DNA of 64,000 nt from Capitella teleta (Eukaryota; Annelida; Polychaeta; Capitellidae). Position numbers and translations under genes: made by a program. How positions within the stretch are numbered: the stretch's first letter is position 1; the number at the start of each line of letters is the position of its first letter. Under the pieces are notes generated by a model. It saw only the letters and a program-made list of their open reading frames with translations. It did not search any database and had not been told where the DNA came from. Shown piece by piece: positions 1 to 11,899 of the stretch. The stretch covers positions 1-64,000 of the forward strand of contig KB309354.1 of NCBI GenBank assembly GCA_000328365.1, given 5' to 3'.

Positions 1-2898
1 GGTCTCATGTAGACCACAGTCGTTCTATGCCCTCGCCATCAATCAGCCCGAAGCCTGACACTCGCCGAGGACTGTACTTTACCTATACAAACAGTTATTT
101 TACATTTAAACATTAAAGTGAGATTACTGCGAGTACAAAAAGAAGGCTGACCTGACAAGAAGCCTGATGACCGTAACAATGAAAAATGGGCACTGCCATG
201 GAAATCCTCTTTCTCTGCTCTTCAGGGAAATGTTTCTGAGATTGGTTTAGCGATGCATAGTCCTGAGTTACACATTATCATTACCTTTAAGTACTTCTCC
301 AGCGTGCAAGCAATGTCGTAGGAAACAAGCAATTTCGTATCAGGTGGACAAGTTGCCATGACAGCTTTCAGTAAAAGTGATGGGTATCCAAGTCTAATAG
401 GAAGCGCCCATCGGATAATGGATTCACTAGCAGCATATGGAATAACTCACCTCTCCCCATGCTTCATATTCATAAATTTTAGGGGAATTTCGTGACGGCA
501 TATCGCTCCAAATACTCCTGTAACATCCAACTTAGTCGCGGTTTTCTGAGAACGCACGCTACTTCCGGCTTCAAATTCGCTGCAGTCCTAAAGTTGCTTT
601 GTTTGTGAAGAATTTGAATAATCGACATCGATGTGCTCACGGCTTTGTATTGGGTATTGTTTGTGTCATTAGCTCTCTTAATATGTTGTTGCACATCCTC
701 GTCGTCGATGAAAAAGCTACCAGCCAGAATGGGTGGGTCAAAACTCCTGCCGGAGTTTTCCTTGCGAACAAGTCCAAAATTGCCATCCATGCATACGATC
801 AACTCTCGCTTCTGTTGAAAGAAGAATGAATGAATTTAACTGACCAGATTGCCAGGGTGGTTTATCAGGGAGCTTGTTATAATGACAACATGTTTTAATA
901 CTGTAATACTTAATAGCCTATTACCGCTATATATTTTCAACTTGTGGCTGTCAGCGATCAATGCTGTCAAAGATTAACGCGCGTTTATACACATGCATAA
1001 TGAGGGTCATCACACAACGACCTCTTAGCGGGGGTCACTAATCAGCCTCATGCCTGCTGACCTGGTGCAGATGCTTGCAGTGCTTGCCTATGCCGCGGAT
1101 ATTGTTATGTAATAAAAATGCAAATTTTTTTAATGTAATAGTGAAATGCATTTCGCCATCAGCATTCTTCAGGATTTAGATTGTGAGGGTGATTAATTAT
1201 GAATACATGTAACTTCTATAGTATTAGTGGCGCATCGTTGAATTATGCGTAGAGAAAGCCCTCACCTTTGGACAAATGGGACAGAGACGTTCGCTCTGTT
1301 GCATCAGAGATGCCAGGCGCGCCTGAAGAACACGAAACTCCTCAAATGATTCATTGTGAAAGAGACGATAGAGGCTGTCAGTCTGTAGCTCACAATGGAA
1401 AACGCATGTATATGCATACCACTAGAATAAGGTGAAGTTTGCAGCTAACCTGTGAATCACTCAGACTGTGCAAGTGTTTTAAGGTCCCGGTGAATCCTTT
1501 TACCGATACATGGCATTTCAAAGTCAGCGCACTTAAAAGCTGCATTAAAAGGACGTATTAATGTATAACGGTATATATTCATGTGTACAAATAATAAATT
1601 ATATACATATATATTTATATATACAATTGATAATAGTCATAATTGTGATAATCTCACCATGAGAAAGTCAATATGATAAGCAGCATTTGGGCTGACAGGG
1701 CGTGCTGGCCATAATCGGTGTTTCAAGAGGGTCGCTGCTCTTTTCTCACAATTGCAAAATCTCATCTTGACTTTGTGGTGGCGACCTGAAAGAAAATTAA
1801 TATTCCAGAGGAGAAAAAAAAAAGAAAAGAGTTCATATCTCACCTTTACAATCATATATATCCATCAGACGCAAGATTCTTGATGTGCAGGTGGAATTAT
1901 GCTGGGTTTCGATGACGACAACACCATCAGCCTGAATATACTTATGTCCCTACAAATCACATGAACCGTGCTCAGGAATTGAAATTGTGTCTTGACCTCA
2001 AAGAACTTACGTTCCACAAACGACGAAAGTGAAGAGGACGCATGTCATGTGAAGCATTCGAACATGACATACTCAACATACTGAGGCCCACAGTCCTCAC
2101 ACAAAAAGAAAAGGTCTGATAGCTTCTGACAAGATGAACACTTATATCTCCAGCACGAACAAGTGGCCACGACGCAGACAAGAAAGCGTCAAAGATGGCA
2201 TCGCGCTGCTCATGCCAATCTGTCACCACAATCTTCTTATTCTTGTAATACCTTGTCAGTTGGTCACTACGAGCAGAAGAAAAAAAAAAAAACGAATATT
2301 TATATTATATGGACTATAATATAATTGCATAGTAATTATTCAAATAACCCCTCTAATAATCACCAACTCAGAGAACTCGGAAGTTTGAGTTCACCTCAGC
2401 TGGAAGGCGACAAACGCTGAAGTTAACATGGTTTAGCAAACCCAGGATTTAGAATTATATCGTCATCCTTTTAGAAGACTCCATTAAGGGTCAATCAAAT
2501 GATTGGCGGCACCTACAAAGCTTTGCCATTTTCTAGTAATGCTATACTAGTAGTGCATGTATATCATATACATATAAGATGCGGAGACCATGCAGCGTAT
2601 CCGTATGTTTACCAGTTTACCACCAAATAGACATAAGAATAACATTATACTTCTATTAACAATATTATCTTATCTCTGACACGAACCTGATATCCTCTTC
2701 AACAGAACTCCATGTTGCAGAGCTTGCACCTTCAGATTGCGTAAGAGGAGAAGTCTGCTCGGCAGGTCCCTTGATAACATTCACATTACCAGGAAGCAGA
2801 GCAGCTAATAAGTCTATCTTTGAGCGCTGCGCTACGCCACCCTTCCTCCAATGTTTAATGACAAGAACAGGTTTCAGAATGCTCCGTCGGGGAGCCAT
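1..2898 (-). mobile_element. KDZ (Kyakuja-Dileera-Zisupton) DNA transposon, multi-exon transposase, degenerate and cut by the window edge
   Basis: Nine candidate exons read on the minus strand: 2898 to about 2685, 2219-2011, 1949-1844, 1785-1658, 1421-1266, 811-451, about 415-292, 235-152, and about 60-1. KDZ hallmarks occur in order: a Cys-pair region (CSSC, CEDC), then RFCNCEKRAATLLKHRLWP, SFEEFRVLQ with CPIC, MDGNFGLVRKENSG, TGVFGAICRHEIPLKF with KHGER, SYDIACTLEKYL, AVPIFHCYGHQASCQ, and SGFGLIDGEGIERLWS. Most inferred exons end at clean GTGAG/GTAAG donors and start after CAG or TAG acceptors. The frame is broken in the Cys-pair exon and in the 811-451 exon (C-x-NFRTAANLKPE continues in another frame as ATKLDVTGVFGA). 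The last visible motif has LWS followed by a shifted frame. This was a cut-and-paste transposase, now probably inactive. The 5' end is complete in the window; the C-terminal end lies outside it. The first exon is the least certain. Confidence 0.85.
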
Positions 2899-3724
2899 GT
2901 TGCTAAAAACGAATCTTTCGTTTCTCCTCCAGCACGAATGACGGACGCTCCATGCACTATATTAATTCCTAGAAACTTGCGAGTTTCAAACTTGAATGCA
3001 CTTCAGAATTCCTTCGCGAGTCGTACCACAGAATCGTGTATGTTATCTGTGAGTAGTACCATGAATGCTAATGAATAATGATGCTGGGAAGTATTTGCAA
3101 ATATTCACGATTGATTGAGGCTCGATTTCTGATTGGTCAAGCGAAAATTTGTTGTTCGACACCTGATTGGTCAGACGGCCAGACAAGAGTTTGTGCGGGT
3201 TATCTGTTGATTATCCGCCTGCGTGACCTCCTGTCGGGAGATTGCCTAGATTGTCATTGTTTATAACTTTGAAATATCCGAGCACTATTTAAGTAAATTT
3301 TCTTTCATAGTCTGCAACAAATGTACTCATTGATCATTGATCTGTTATACATGGATCTTATGTGTTAGTTTATCAAAACACTTAACTATAGGTCTAAAGA
3401 AATTACAATACTAAGTAACAATAAAGTAAATCGATAACAATGATGACAAAAATTCCATATAAGATAGTTTAGACAACCTTGAATAAAAATGAACCCGGAA
3501 TACATTTTGTACGCAAAATATACATTATACAGCCAGTAACATAATATTATTACATTATGATTAATCGCGATGGGAATTGTTTTCTTATACTTCTCCATAA
3601 TTGATAATAATTAATAATGAGGGTTCGAAGAGGCATCGGAGAGTATGGGACGCACCAAGAACGTATATTTATAACGTATCCCACGAATTATTTCCATTTT
3701 TCAGTTTCGAATACGCAGATCGCA
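2899..3724. other. No gene seen
   Basis: Only short ORFs without recognisable motifs occur here. The stretch may be the 5' non-coding part of the KDZ element. Confidence 0.5.
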
Positions 3725-3895
3725 GTAGGACACGATTAGAACGTGTCCTACCCATTCCCAGGCTTCAAATGAGTAGGTCACATTATAAGCGCGTCCTACT
3801 CGACTTCTTATACCCTGGGGTATAGGGGAGATTACCCCAGCCCGCTTGTATCCGTGTCCTACTGCACAGTAGGACACGTATCTACGCGTGTCCTA
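3725..3895. repeat. Cluster of inverted decamers GTAGGACACG
   Basis: Five exact or nearly exact copies of GTAGGACACG or its complement lie at 3725-3734, 3742-3751, 3853-3862, 3869-3878 and 3887-3895. Looser copies lie near 3773 and 3792. The 3853-3878 pair is a perfect palindrome with 12-bp arms and a 2-base centre. A second hairpin (CCTGGGGTATAGGGG...CCCC) lies near 3811-3840. Subterminal arrays like this are typical of cut-and-paste transposon ends. The array lies about 0.8 kb 5' of the KDZ transposase, so it may belong to that element (inference). Confidence 0.75.
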
Positions 3896-4100
3896 TTTGC
3901 AGAATCGGGTGTCAAATCCTTTTTGCATCACAAGCCCGCACTGTTGTTAGAGAGATGCCTTGAAAACACTGCTTTGATGTGTGGCATAAAAGTATGCCGA
4001 ATTAGGAATAGTCGGTTGGAATAACCTGATAACTTATTTATTGATCAGTGTGCCTGACGTAGTGACTCCAGGGCTACGTCATTTATGCACTAGTTGGATG

Positions 4101-4639
4101 GTAAGCTCCAAGCTCGTAATAACGAAGACTCAACCAATCACTTCATATTGGCTTTAATTTACTTTCAATAAAATAGTCCAAAGTACTCGATATAAAAAAA
4201 GGTTCCAAGTAAGTGGTCTTTGTAGAAGCACGCGAGAGAGAGATGTGTGGTGTGTCGGTGAGAAGGCGTAGAGGAATCAGTGTTCATGGAAGATATTCGT
4301 GTCTTATATACTAGAAGCATGGATGTGGGGCAGCCTGTGTTTCTAATAGTTAATGCAGAAGTTCGATGCCTTCCAAGTAGTTGCTATCTGACAATGATGG
4401 ATGCGCTTGCTCTCCGGTTCTTTGTTCTCAGCGAACTTCTGACCGCCAGTATTCGCTAATTGCACGTTGGCCTTATGACCTCTTAGTATTCGCTGATTGC
4501 CTCTTGGGAGATGGAAGCAATCCCGTGCACGCGCTGCCCGAAGGTCTACATGCATAGGCAAAGTTTATATAATCATAATTACATATGCTATAATGAAACA
4601 TCGTGTGAAGTAGTTAGAAGCATCCACGTAATCTTAACA
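4101..4639. repeat. Dispersed 0.5-kb repeat, copy A
   Basis: This stretch matches 58399-58905 in the same orientation. Both begin GTAAGCTCCAAGCTCG and end TAATCTTAACA, and they share blocks throughout, such as TCTTATATACTAGAA, GTGGGGCAG and GGAGATGGAAGCAATCCCGT. The middle is more diverged. There is no coding capacity. The unit could be a non-autonomous element or a solo terminal repeat of a larger element. I found no convincing target-site duplication at either copy. Confidence 0.85.
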
Positions 4640-4861
4640 GTGCCTAAACCAAAGACGGAGGCACACGTGTATTATTATAATTGTACTTGAAAGGAAAACC
4701 AGGGTACGTACACCTGTATTCTCTTGCAAAGTGCAAAGAGAATGATGCTACACCTCTGTACATGTATATAATCAACAATGACAAAATAAAGATTAGGAAT
4801 TGCTTCCGGTTCAAATACGTGTCGTTTATTGAATTTAGATCTATTCTACATCAGAAAATTA

Positions 4862-5060
4862 GCTTGAGAATGGTATTTTGAAAAGCATTGTCCTTTATGT
4901 AGTGGAACCTTGCACTCAGCGCAAATATATCTAGTTTCTCTTCGCTGTCCATTTCTGGTGCATACTCGGCAATTCCTACTCGGATACTTTTTCTTTCTCT
5001 TTTTCTTTGTCTTTTCTTTGTCTTTTATTTTCTTTTTCTTTGTCTCGTTATCTAACTCCC
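4862..5060 (-). mobile_element. piggyBac transposase C-terminal zinc-finger remnant
   Basis: On the minus strand a Lys-rich stretch (KKKRKKKYPSRN) runs in frame into CRVCTRNGQRRETRYICAEC, then KVPLHKGQCFSKYHSQ and a stop. This is the Cys-rich RING-like end of piggyBac/PGBD transposases (CRVC..G.R..TRY.C..C...LC...CF..YH). The catalytic DDE domain is not visible upstream, so only the C-terminus survives. The Lys-rich stretch explains the TTTCTTT-rich plus strand at 4990-5045. Confidence 0.75.
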
Positions 5061-6050
5061 GTGAGTTACATCAATACTCCGATCCCGACTTGCGACCCCA
5101 TGTTGCTCCCATATCACGCATCTCACCAGACACTGGTCGCTGTTGGAAAGCGAAGAAGGCCGCCAAGGCCGTGGGCGGCATATCTTGAAAACTTCAAAGA
5201 AAACTTCAAAGAAATTCATATTCGGGAAACCCTTATGTTTACAGTTATATCGACGACAAACAATAGGTCACCCTTCCTCACTAATTGTCTGGCTTTCAAG
5301 AAACACCTCATGAAAAAGAATTATTTTGATCTCAAATTCGCTGCGTTCCTCGTTTTTATATCGAAGGAATCTGACACATAGTGATATATTATAATTACAC
5401 TATATATATTATATATTATAATTATGCGATATATTATATCGGAACTTGTGGTCCTTCATTGCTGGATATGCATTCAAAATTTTATTCATTGGCAAGAGAT
5501 TTGTGAGTTGTAGAAACAATGCTGGTAGTGTATACGTGTATATGCTTATTTTTGTCCATACATTTCATGTGTATTTACACACGGCCGAAAAAAATTGACG
5601 CAAGCCTTGATTGAGGGGAAGATGAATATACTAGTACAGGACATATACATGTATACGAGGTAAATACATCGTACATACATATCTTCTTATTTTTTTCAAT
5701 AACTCATCACATAATTATACATTTACCAGTACACCAGCATTCAAGCTGAACACCCGCATTGCCCAATTGCTGTGAAAACTAATTGCTTCACTGCTTCACC
5801 TCGAGTCGTGATCGCTTCGCTGCATACTTTCGGCAGCGGTCTATCACAAATCAATCGGTAACTGCTATATAAACTTCAGAAGTACAAGGATTATTGATTG
5901 GTTTAGGAACATATATCCGTAAAATCATGATATAATCATAGATGCACACGGTCAAACTCTTAGATATTTTCAGAGATGATGCGCAAGAGGTTATAGCACC
6001 CGTATATAGCAAAAAGTGCAAAACACGGAAATCTCCGTGTTTGGCGGTGA
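5061..6050. other. No gene seen
   Basis: AT-rich sequence with a TA-rich stretch near 5385-5440. The ORFs are short and carry no recognised motif. Confidence 0.5.
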
Positions 6051-6056
6051 ATGTGT

Positions 6057-6205
6057 TAAAGCAAGAAATTGAGCTGCATTGAGACACTCTGAGCTGTGAT
6101 TGGCTATAACTCACCGAATAACTACAACTGCTAATGGAACATCGCTTAACAGTCAACAAAGACGTTGATTGGAGGAAAATTAATCATTCATGAGAAGTGC
6201 AGAAT
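6057..6205 (-). repeat. Second copy of the promoter region of the histone-tail gene
   Basis: About 150 bp closely match 12213-12363, including GAGCTGTGATTGGCTATAACTC, the block around AACAGTCAACAAAGACGTTG, and the run to TTCATGAGAAGTGCAGAATT. In the other copy this segment lies directly upstream of the 88-codon ORF and holds its CCAAT boxes. The match stops near the TTTAA box, and no related ORF or stem-loop follows. It is a promoter-only duplicate or a truncated gene copy. Confidence 0.85.
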
Positions 6206-7680
6206 TCAAATGGTGCTTGACCTCTTGACTATACTGTTTCCATTTATCTCCTTCTTCAATGAATATTGTAAAGCATACTTCGCTTTGTTGTACCGAAGTC
6301 GTATAAAATCCAGTTAATTTCTTAAAAAAAAAAAAAAAAAAAAAAAAAAGACTGACCTACTTTTTTGTCACTTATTTTCCTTTTCATCTTTTGTTTCGTC
6401 GTTCTGGGGATTCACAGGCTCCTCGTCTTCCTTAGCGTGGGGCATACTTTGTTCTCAGGTCAGCCAACTCAGCCCTCGATCTACTACATATGATCTCTTT
6501 GCAAACGTAGCTCGCTCCTCCAGTTTCTCTACCACTGTCGGTTGCGCATCACGATAACGCGCCTATAGCGTCATACGGAAGGAGACACAGACTTGTGTCG
6601 ACCTGAACACTATATATTTTATTAAAAGAGGGATCAGAGTTTATATAGGTTTGCAGGTATGGCTATTGAGTTATAGATAGTGAAATGAGAGTTGAGAAGT
6701 TCAGAGATGAGATGAAACGCTACACGCCTCCGTTTTTGGCGGCGCCTCAGCTCCTGGTCGATATGACGTTACGGGTTCCTTCCTATAGAGGATTATTTCT
6801 CAGCTCGTTATCCACGTAGCAGTCGCTGTGTAGTAGGCAACTTGAAGAAAATACTGACGATGGTTGTAATTTAAGCTGATTCGGGAATTTCGACCATGCT
6901 CCGGTTTGTGTTGCAAGTATGGAAGACACGAACCCAAGGCTGGTGGGTATTAGACTGATTTTAATAAAGCGAAAGCATGCTTATATACATTGCATGAGAA
7001 AATCAATTAGAATCGAAATGAGCATTTGAGAAAATAGAAATAGAATGCAATTGAGCAATTCGAATGTACATGTATGATGTGCCACACAAGCTATAGTCTC
7101 CGTACGTATAGACGCTCCGTAAAAAGTTCAGAAAAATAATTACGTTGAGTAAAGAAATATGAAAAAGTTTCACCAATCATTTTAAATTGGTGCGGTGCAA
7201 CGGGACATTAGAATTGCTGGGGCCATCTGTACATGTAAATGAATATATTCTGGTCATTCGGCAAAATACAAATAGTATGAAAAGTTGAAAGAAAAATAAA
7301 ATAAATAAAAACAACTAGAAAAATAAAATCAATAAAAATAACTAAATCAAATAACAATTGAGCTAAATGATAATAGTTAATGACACTCTTTATCTAAATT
7401 GGTTTTTGATATCCGCAACTGTTTTTTTTCTTTTTTTTTTCTACAGCTGAAATTAACAGATTGTAGAGATCGTTAATTGATTGAGATTAAATTTAGCTTA
7501 CCTCTTCGTTCTTTAATCTGATTCAATCGGGCCAATTTTGCCTTTAGATTTGAGTAATGTAACAATTATTTTTTTGTTCTTATTCAAAATTTCTTCGAAG
7601 CATCGATTGGTACTTGAATCAATATATTTTGATCCGTGCTTTGAAGCCCCGACAATAGCTACCATGCCGAATTAAAGTAA
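6206..7680. other. No gene seen; poly(A) tract
   Basis: A run of about 24 A lies at 6326-6349. The rest is AT-rich with no ORF of substance and no recognised repeat apart from A/T-rich low complexity at 7280-7440. Confidence 0.5.
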
Positions 7681-7696
7681 TTTTATGCAGGAAACG

Positions 7697-7808
7697 GGGA
7701 AAACTCTGAGGCGTTTGTCTGAACTTCTCAGAGTGCTCCTGAGCGAACTTCTGTCCATAAATTCTTTGCGGTTCTATGAGAAGCCCCTCCAGCACCCGGA
7801 GCCGTTCA
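7697..7808 (+). repeat. Direct repeat flanking the BEL/Pao fossil, left copy
   Basis: The sequence GGGGAAAACTCTGAGGCG through GGAGCCGTTCA recurs at 8830-9038. The right copy is interrupted by about 100 bp of other DNA. Confidence 0.75.
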
Positions 7809-7853
7809 CGGCGCCATCCTTACTCTGGCCGTTAGCAGTAATCGAGGAAGTAA

Positions 7854-8700
7854 TCAAAAGACCCCGCGGCGACCCAAACTGTTGGATAAACACTGAATCG
7901 CCGACATACCACGCTGCCTTTCCTTCCATTTTGTTCCCCGTTGGTTAAGGATGGGGCAATATTCTCTCACAAACCTCTTCCAGAATTCGGAGGCCATATG
8001 CTGAACATATCTCCAACGGTAGCGATAAACATCCTGTGAAGGGACGCAGGGCGGAAGAGAGACCGGTGAATGCAAGAATAGAAAATGACTGGGATTCATG
8101 ACAGAGATATCACCCGGATTGTCGCTAACTTTGGTTAAAGGGTGACTGTTAACGATAGCTTCGGCTTCGCATGAGAACGTACACAGAACCTCATCGGTCA
8201 ACCGAGTTGCACTTGCTATAACTGATCTCAAAGCCCGCTTTACGATCCCTACCACACATGTGAGGCGCGCCTACGGTGGAATGAATGTCCACTGTATACC
8301 AGTGTCATGATTTACCCCGTAAGCAGCAAGTGTATGCCTAGAATGGCAACGGAATCCTCTGCACAGTTCCCGTTCCTCTGCAACGAAATTAGTTCAGTTG
8401 TCAGAATAGACCTTCTTGGGAAACCCTCGACGAGTAACAAATCGGTGGAACGCATTTAAGAAGCCATCACTATCAAGAGAATTCACGATTTCGAAGTGCA
8501 CAGCGCGAGACACAAAACACGTGAACAGGCAACCATATCGTTCAGCTGAGGATCGCTTTACAGATACTTGGATAGGACCAAAACAATCTACACCAACATC
8601 ATACATGAGAAAAAAGGCAACATCCGGTCCATGGGTAAATCGGCCATGATTTGCGACACCGGTTTACCAATTAAATAACTTCACACACGTCTAATCGTCT
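7854..8700 (-). mobile_element. BEL/Pao LTR retrotransposon fossil, integrase region
   Basis: Minus-strand coding sequence shows the end of the BEL/Pao integrase zinc-binding region (MADLPMDR), the integrase core ([34 protein letters not shown]) and the DUF5641 region (NSHPLT, RYRWRYVQHMASEFWKRF). Gag, protease and reverse transcriptase are not seen. It is a broken partial copy with several breaks and is probably old. A pair of related sequences in direct orientation flanks it (7697-7808 and 8830-9038); these may be element ends or part of the insertion target. Confidence 0.85.
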
Positions 8701-8770
8701 CCTGTGCAGAACGCATTTGTCACCCTGAACTTTTCCTTAACTCTACTCAAAGTGCATTCCAAACCTGGAT

Positions 8771-9038
8771 GGCTCAGGAGCACTCAGAGAGGTTTATTGC
8801 GTTTTGGTCACAAGTTTCTTTATTGTGCGGGGGAAAACTCGGAGGCGTTTGTAATGTCCTTTATAGATTTAATAATAATATTAAGCTGAAAAGAAACGCA
8901 ATTATTAATTCACAGCAAAACGTAACACACAAACTTGTGACCAAAACGCAATGAACTTCTCAGAGTGCTACCGAGCGAACCTTTGCCCATAAATTCTTTG
9001 CGGCTCTATTAGAAGCCCTTAGCACCCGGAGCCGTTCA
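8771..9038 (+). repeat. Direct-repeat right copy with an internal fold-back
   Basis: This holds the partner of the 7697-7808 repeat, split into 8830-8852 and about 8954-9038. Around the split lies an inverted repeat: 8771-8819 pairs with 8932-8979, with a perfect core ATTGCGTTTTGGTCACAAGT and a spacer of about 112 bp. The inserted piece thus repeats flanking sequence in reverse. Confidence 0.7.
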
Positions 9039-9039
9039 A

Positions 9040-11830
9040 CTACGCTTAAAAAAAATACAAACCCGAAATGAAACGAAACAAAACGAAAACCACTCATGGC
9101 ACATGACAATAATACTAGGCATGACTGCATGCACACTGTTGCACAGCCTATCAGATGCAATTATAAACTGCAATTGAAGCACCAAAGAAAATATTTATGG
9201 CATTATTACCAATATCCCTTGGATTTAAAAAATGCTTGCTAATCAATAAAAAAATGTCCACCTACTGACAAAGAGTTCTCCCTCAGTACATGTAATAATG
9301 TCTTGGCGTTCTTTTAAAATATAAATTGTCATCACAAGAACGTGTTATATGGTACCATTATGTATTCTTCATCTTCCTTTACAGCGTTATCTTGATAATA
9401 GCCCAACCACCATCATCGCCATATACCGGTAATATGGTATGTTTAAACTGACGTAAAATAAAGTTTTGGTTTACTTAAAATTGCTTCGTCGGTGGCTTTA
9501 CATCACACAGCTTTTTGTTAAACGCAAGAAACACACCCTCATCGTTCAGTTTGTTATCAAAACTTTCCATGCGGGAGACATTGAGATACTGTTGCGTCCT
9601 GTAACTAAAAAGAAAACGTCGAGATGATTACTTAGTACCATAAACGCCATACTAATTATTATATCTTAAAACTGCTGGTAAAATAAAACTACATGGATTT
9701 AGTTATTTTTGTGAATTTGGCGTTGAGAAGAGTTTATGGAGATCCAAAATTGACATCGATAAAATAAGTGATATTAAGTTGAAGCTATCACAAGTGTCGG
9801 ACGATCACAAAATACTTCCATCATGTGTCATTTTTAAGGGACTTGCACTATAAGCAATATTAATTATTTGATAACATTATTTTGTTCGGGTAATCCCAGT
9901 TTGGGGGTATATTCGAAATTTCGTATGCACAAATTCTATTTTAAAATTATTGTGACTGCACACTTTCGCACGCCGTCCACGGTACGATAGGTAAAATGTA
10001 TGTTATGCTATCAAAAATACAATACGTCAAATCAACGGTCGTAATTTCAATCCCCAGATTGACATGGAGCCCAAATGCTCGGCGCGCATCACGTGATCTC
10101 AAGACCACCGAGACAGCTTTCTTCTCTTCTCTTGAATTGATCAATGAGCGAAGGAGCTTTTGGTCAATGGAACAAAACGAAGGGAAAATTGCGAATGAAC
10201 ATTCCTTCTCTTTGGTTCCATGATATATAGCATGACGTCGCGAGTGTGCAAGTTAAAGCGTTTAGACGGCTACACTTTGCCGAAAAACGCATCACACCCA
10301 CCACTGGAGACGCGCCCACCCTCGCCAAGGGGGCTCCCACGAAGAGAAGTTGGTACAAACCAGATGGCGTCATCGCTCATCCGAAGACGAAACTGCATAC
10401 GCACATGCAGCTAGAGGGAAGGTAACTGCCGATTGCGCCGATTTTACTTCATCAGGTACTTTGAAAAAAGAAAGCAAGGACAAAAAAAAAAAGCAAAATT
10501 GAATTGTATAATCAGACATTTGGATTTGACATTACTAGTAAATGAAAATACATGTTCACGATGTTTGAGCAGGAAAACCGTACGTGACCCCCTGCATGTC
10601 GCAAACTTCTCGAAGCCATCCCAAGCCACGAACACAAAGCCAAGTCTGTCCAAGACAGTTCTCCAGCCAGGGAAACCTATCCAGAAATCTTTCCGGTTCT
10701 TTTGAATTATGTTGCGTTAATTTCTTTCTTTTTAACAGAGACGGTGAAGAACTTGACCAGCACCCATCGTGTTGCATCTACCGGACAGACAAAATGGAGA
10801 ATGTAAAAAAGAATTAGTCAAAACTAAAGGAAAATTGGCCCGATTTGATCGGCTCAAAGAACTCAGAGGTAAGCTAAATTTCATCTCAATTGATCTCTAC
10901 CATCTGTTCATTTTAGCTTCAGAGAGAACAGCTGTGTGCATCAAAAGCCACTTTAGATAACTGATGTACCAGTATATTACTAAAATTATTATTTAGCTTT
11001 ATTTTAATTTTTTTTTTCTTCAAACCTTTTCAAACTAATGTTATAGTACTGTACGTCCCGAATAAATTTATTTCTAATATATTTTTACATGTATAAATAA
11101 ATCTTTGTGCGCGTGGTTTAATTTCAACATAATGGCTGCATGCCCTACTATAAATTGATCAGATTAATCGAAACCTGTATGTAAAATTTGTAATTTTACT
11201 GAACATTTCAGTGAGACCAGTACACTGTACATGTACTAAAAATTAGTAATTAGTCGACACAGGCCCGCTATAAGTTAGAACTGTACTGCATACTTTGATT
11301 AGTAGATTAAAGGATTGGAATGAAGGTTTGATAGCCGAACAGTGGGAATGCAGTTTGGGTGGTACCCAATAACCATTCCCATGTGGGAATGTGGGTGACC
11401 CCTTGGTGGGCGGAATAATCTATAATGGCCAATTCCCGAGGAACTCGTGAAGCAATTCCTCACGACACAAGCCATACACTGATTGACAGCATGTGTAGAG
11501 AATGTGGGAAGCAAGTGAATAGAGGCCACACGTATCTATATTGAGGATTGATTTTTTTCCATCATGATTCTCTTTTCTTCATTAATATTTAAGTTTGTGA
11601 AATTTAATCCCGACCCCTTAAAATTGTCGTATTTCCCCGCTGATGCTCTCATCTAATATTTCGAACACAGATTTAGAAATGGTTCAACTTGCACAGTTCA
11701 TTCGATCACAATCTCACATCCCCAGAACACCTAGGGTACTTCTTTTGATGTTCTGTATATATACTTTCAAACATCCGAACATATAAGGGACCGTGAGCAT
11801 AATTGTAAACTCTATGAAAGCAAAGAAGTA
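9040..11830. other. No gene that I can support
   Basis: Short ORFs only, on both strands. A somewhat GC-richer patch with CpGs at about 10230-10420 could be a promoter or an untranslated exon. A minus-strand 76-codon ORF at 11299-11529 has no recognisable motif. Confidence 0.45.
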
Positions 11831-11846
11831 ATCTCAAGAGAGTGTT

Positions 11847-11862
11847 GGCTCTGAAAAGAGCC
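11847..11862 (-). terminator. Histone mRNA 3' stem-loop
   Basis: On the minus strand the sequence is GGCTCTTTTCAGAGCC: a perfect 6-bp stem with a TTTC loop, identical to the animal histone stem-loop bound by SLBP. It lies 37 bases past the stop codon of the 88-codon ORF, within the usual spacing. The 5' flank is AACAAC and the 3' flank AACACTC. An obvious histone downstream element is not visible. Confidence 0.85.
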
Positions 11863-11899
11863 GTTGTTTCTCTGAGAGGAGGGTGAACGGTGTCTGAAC

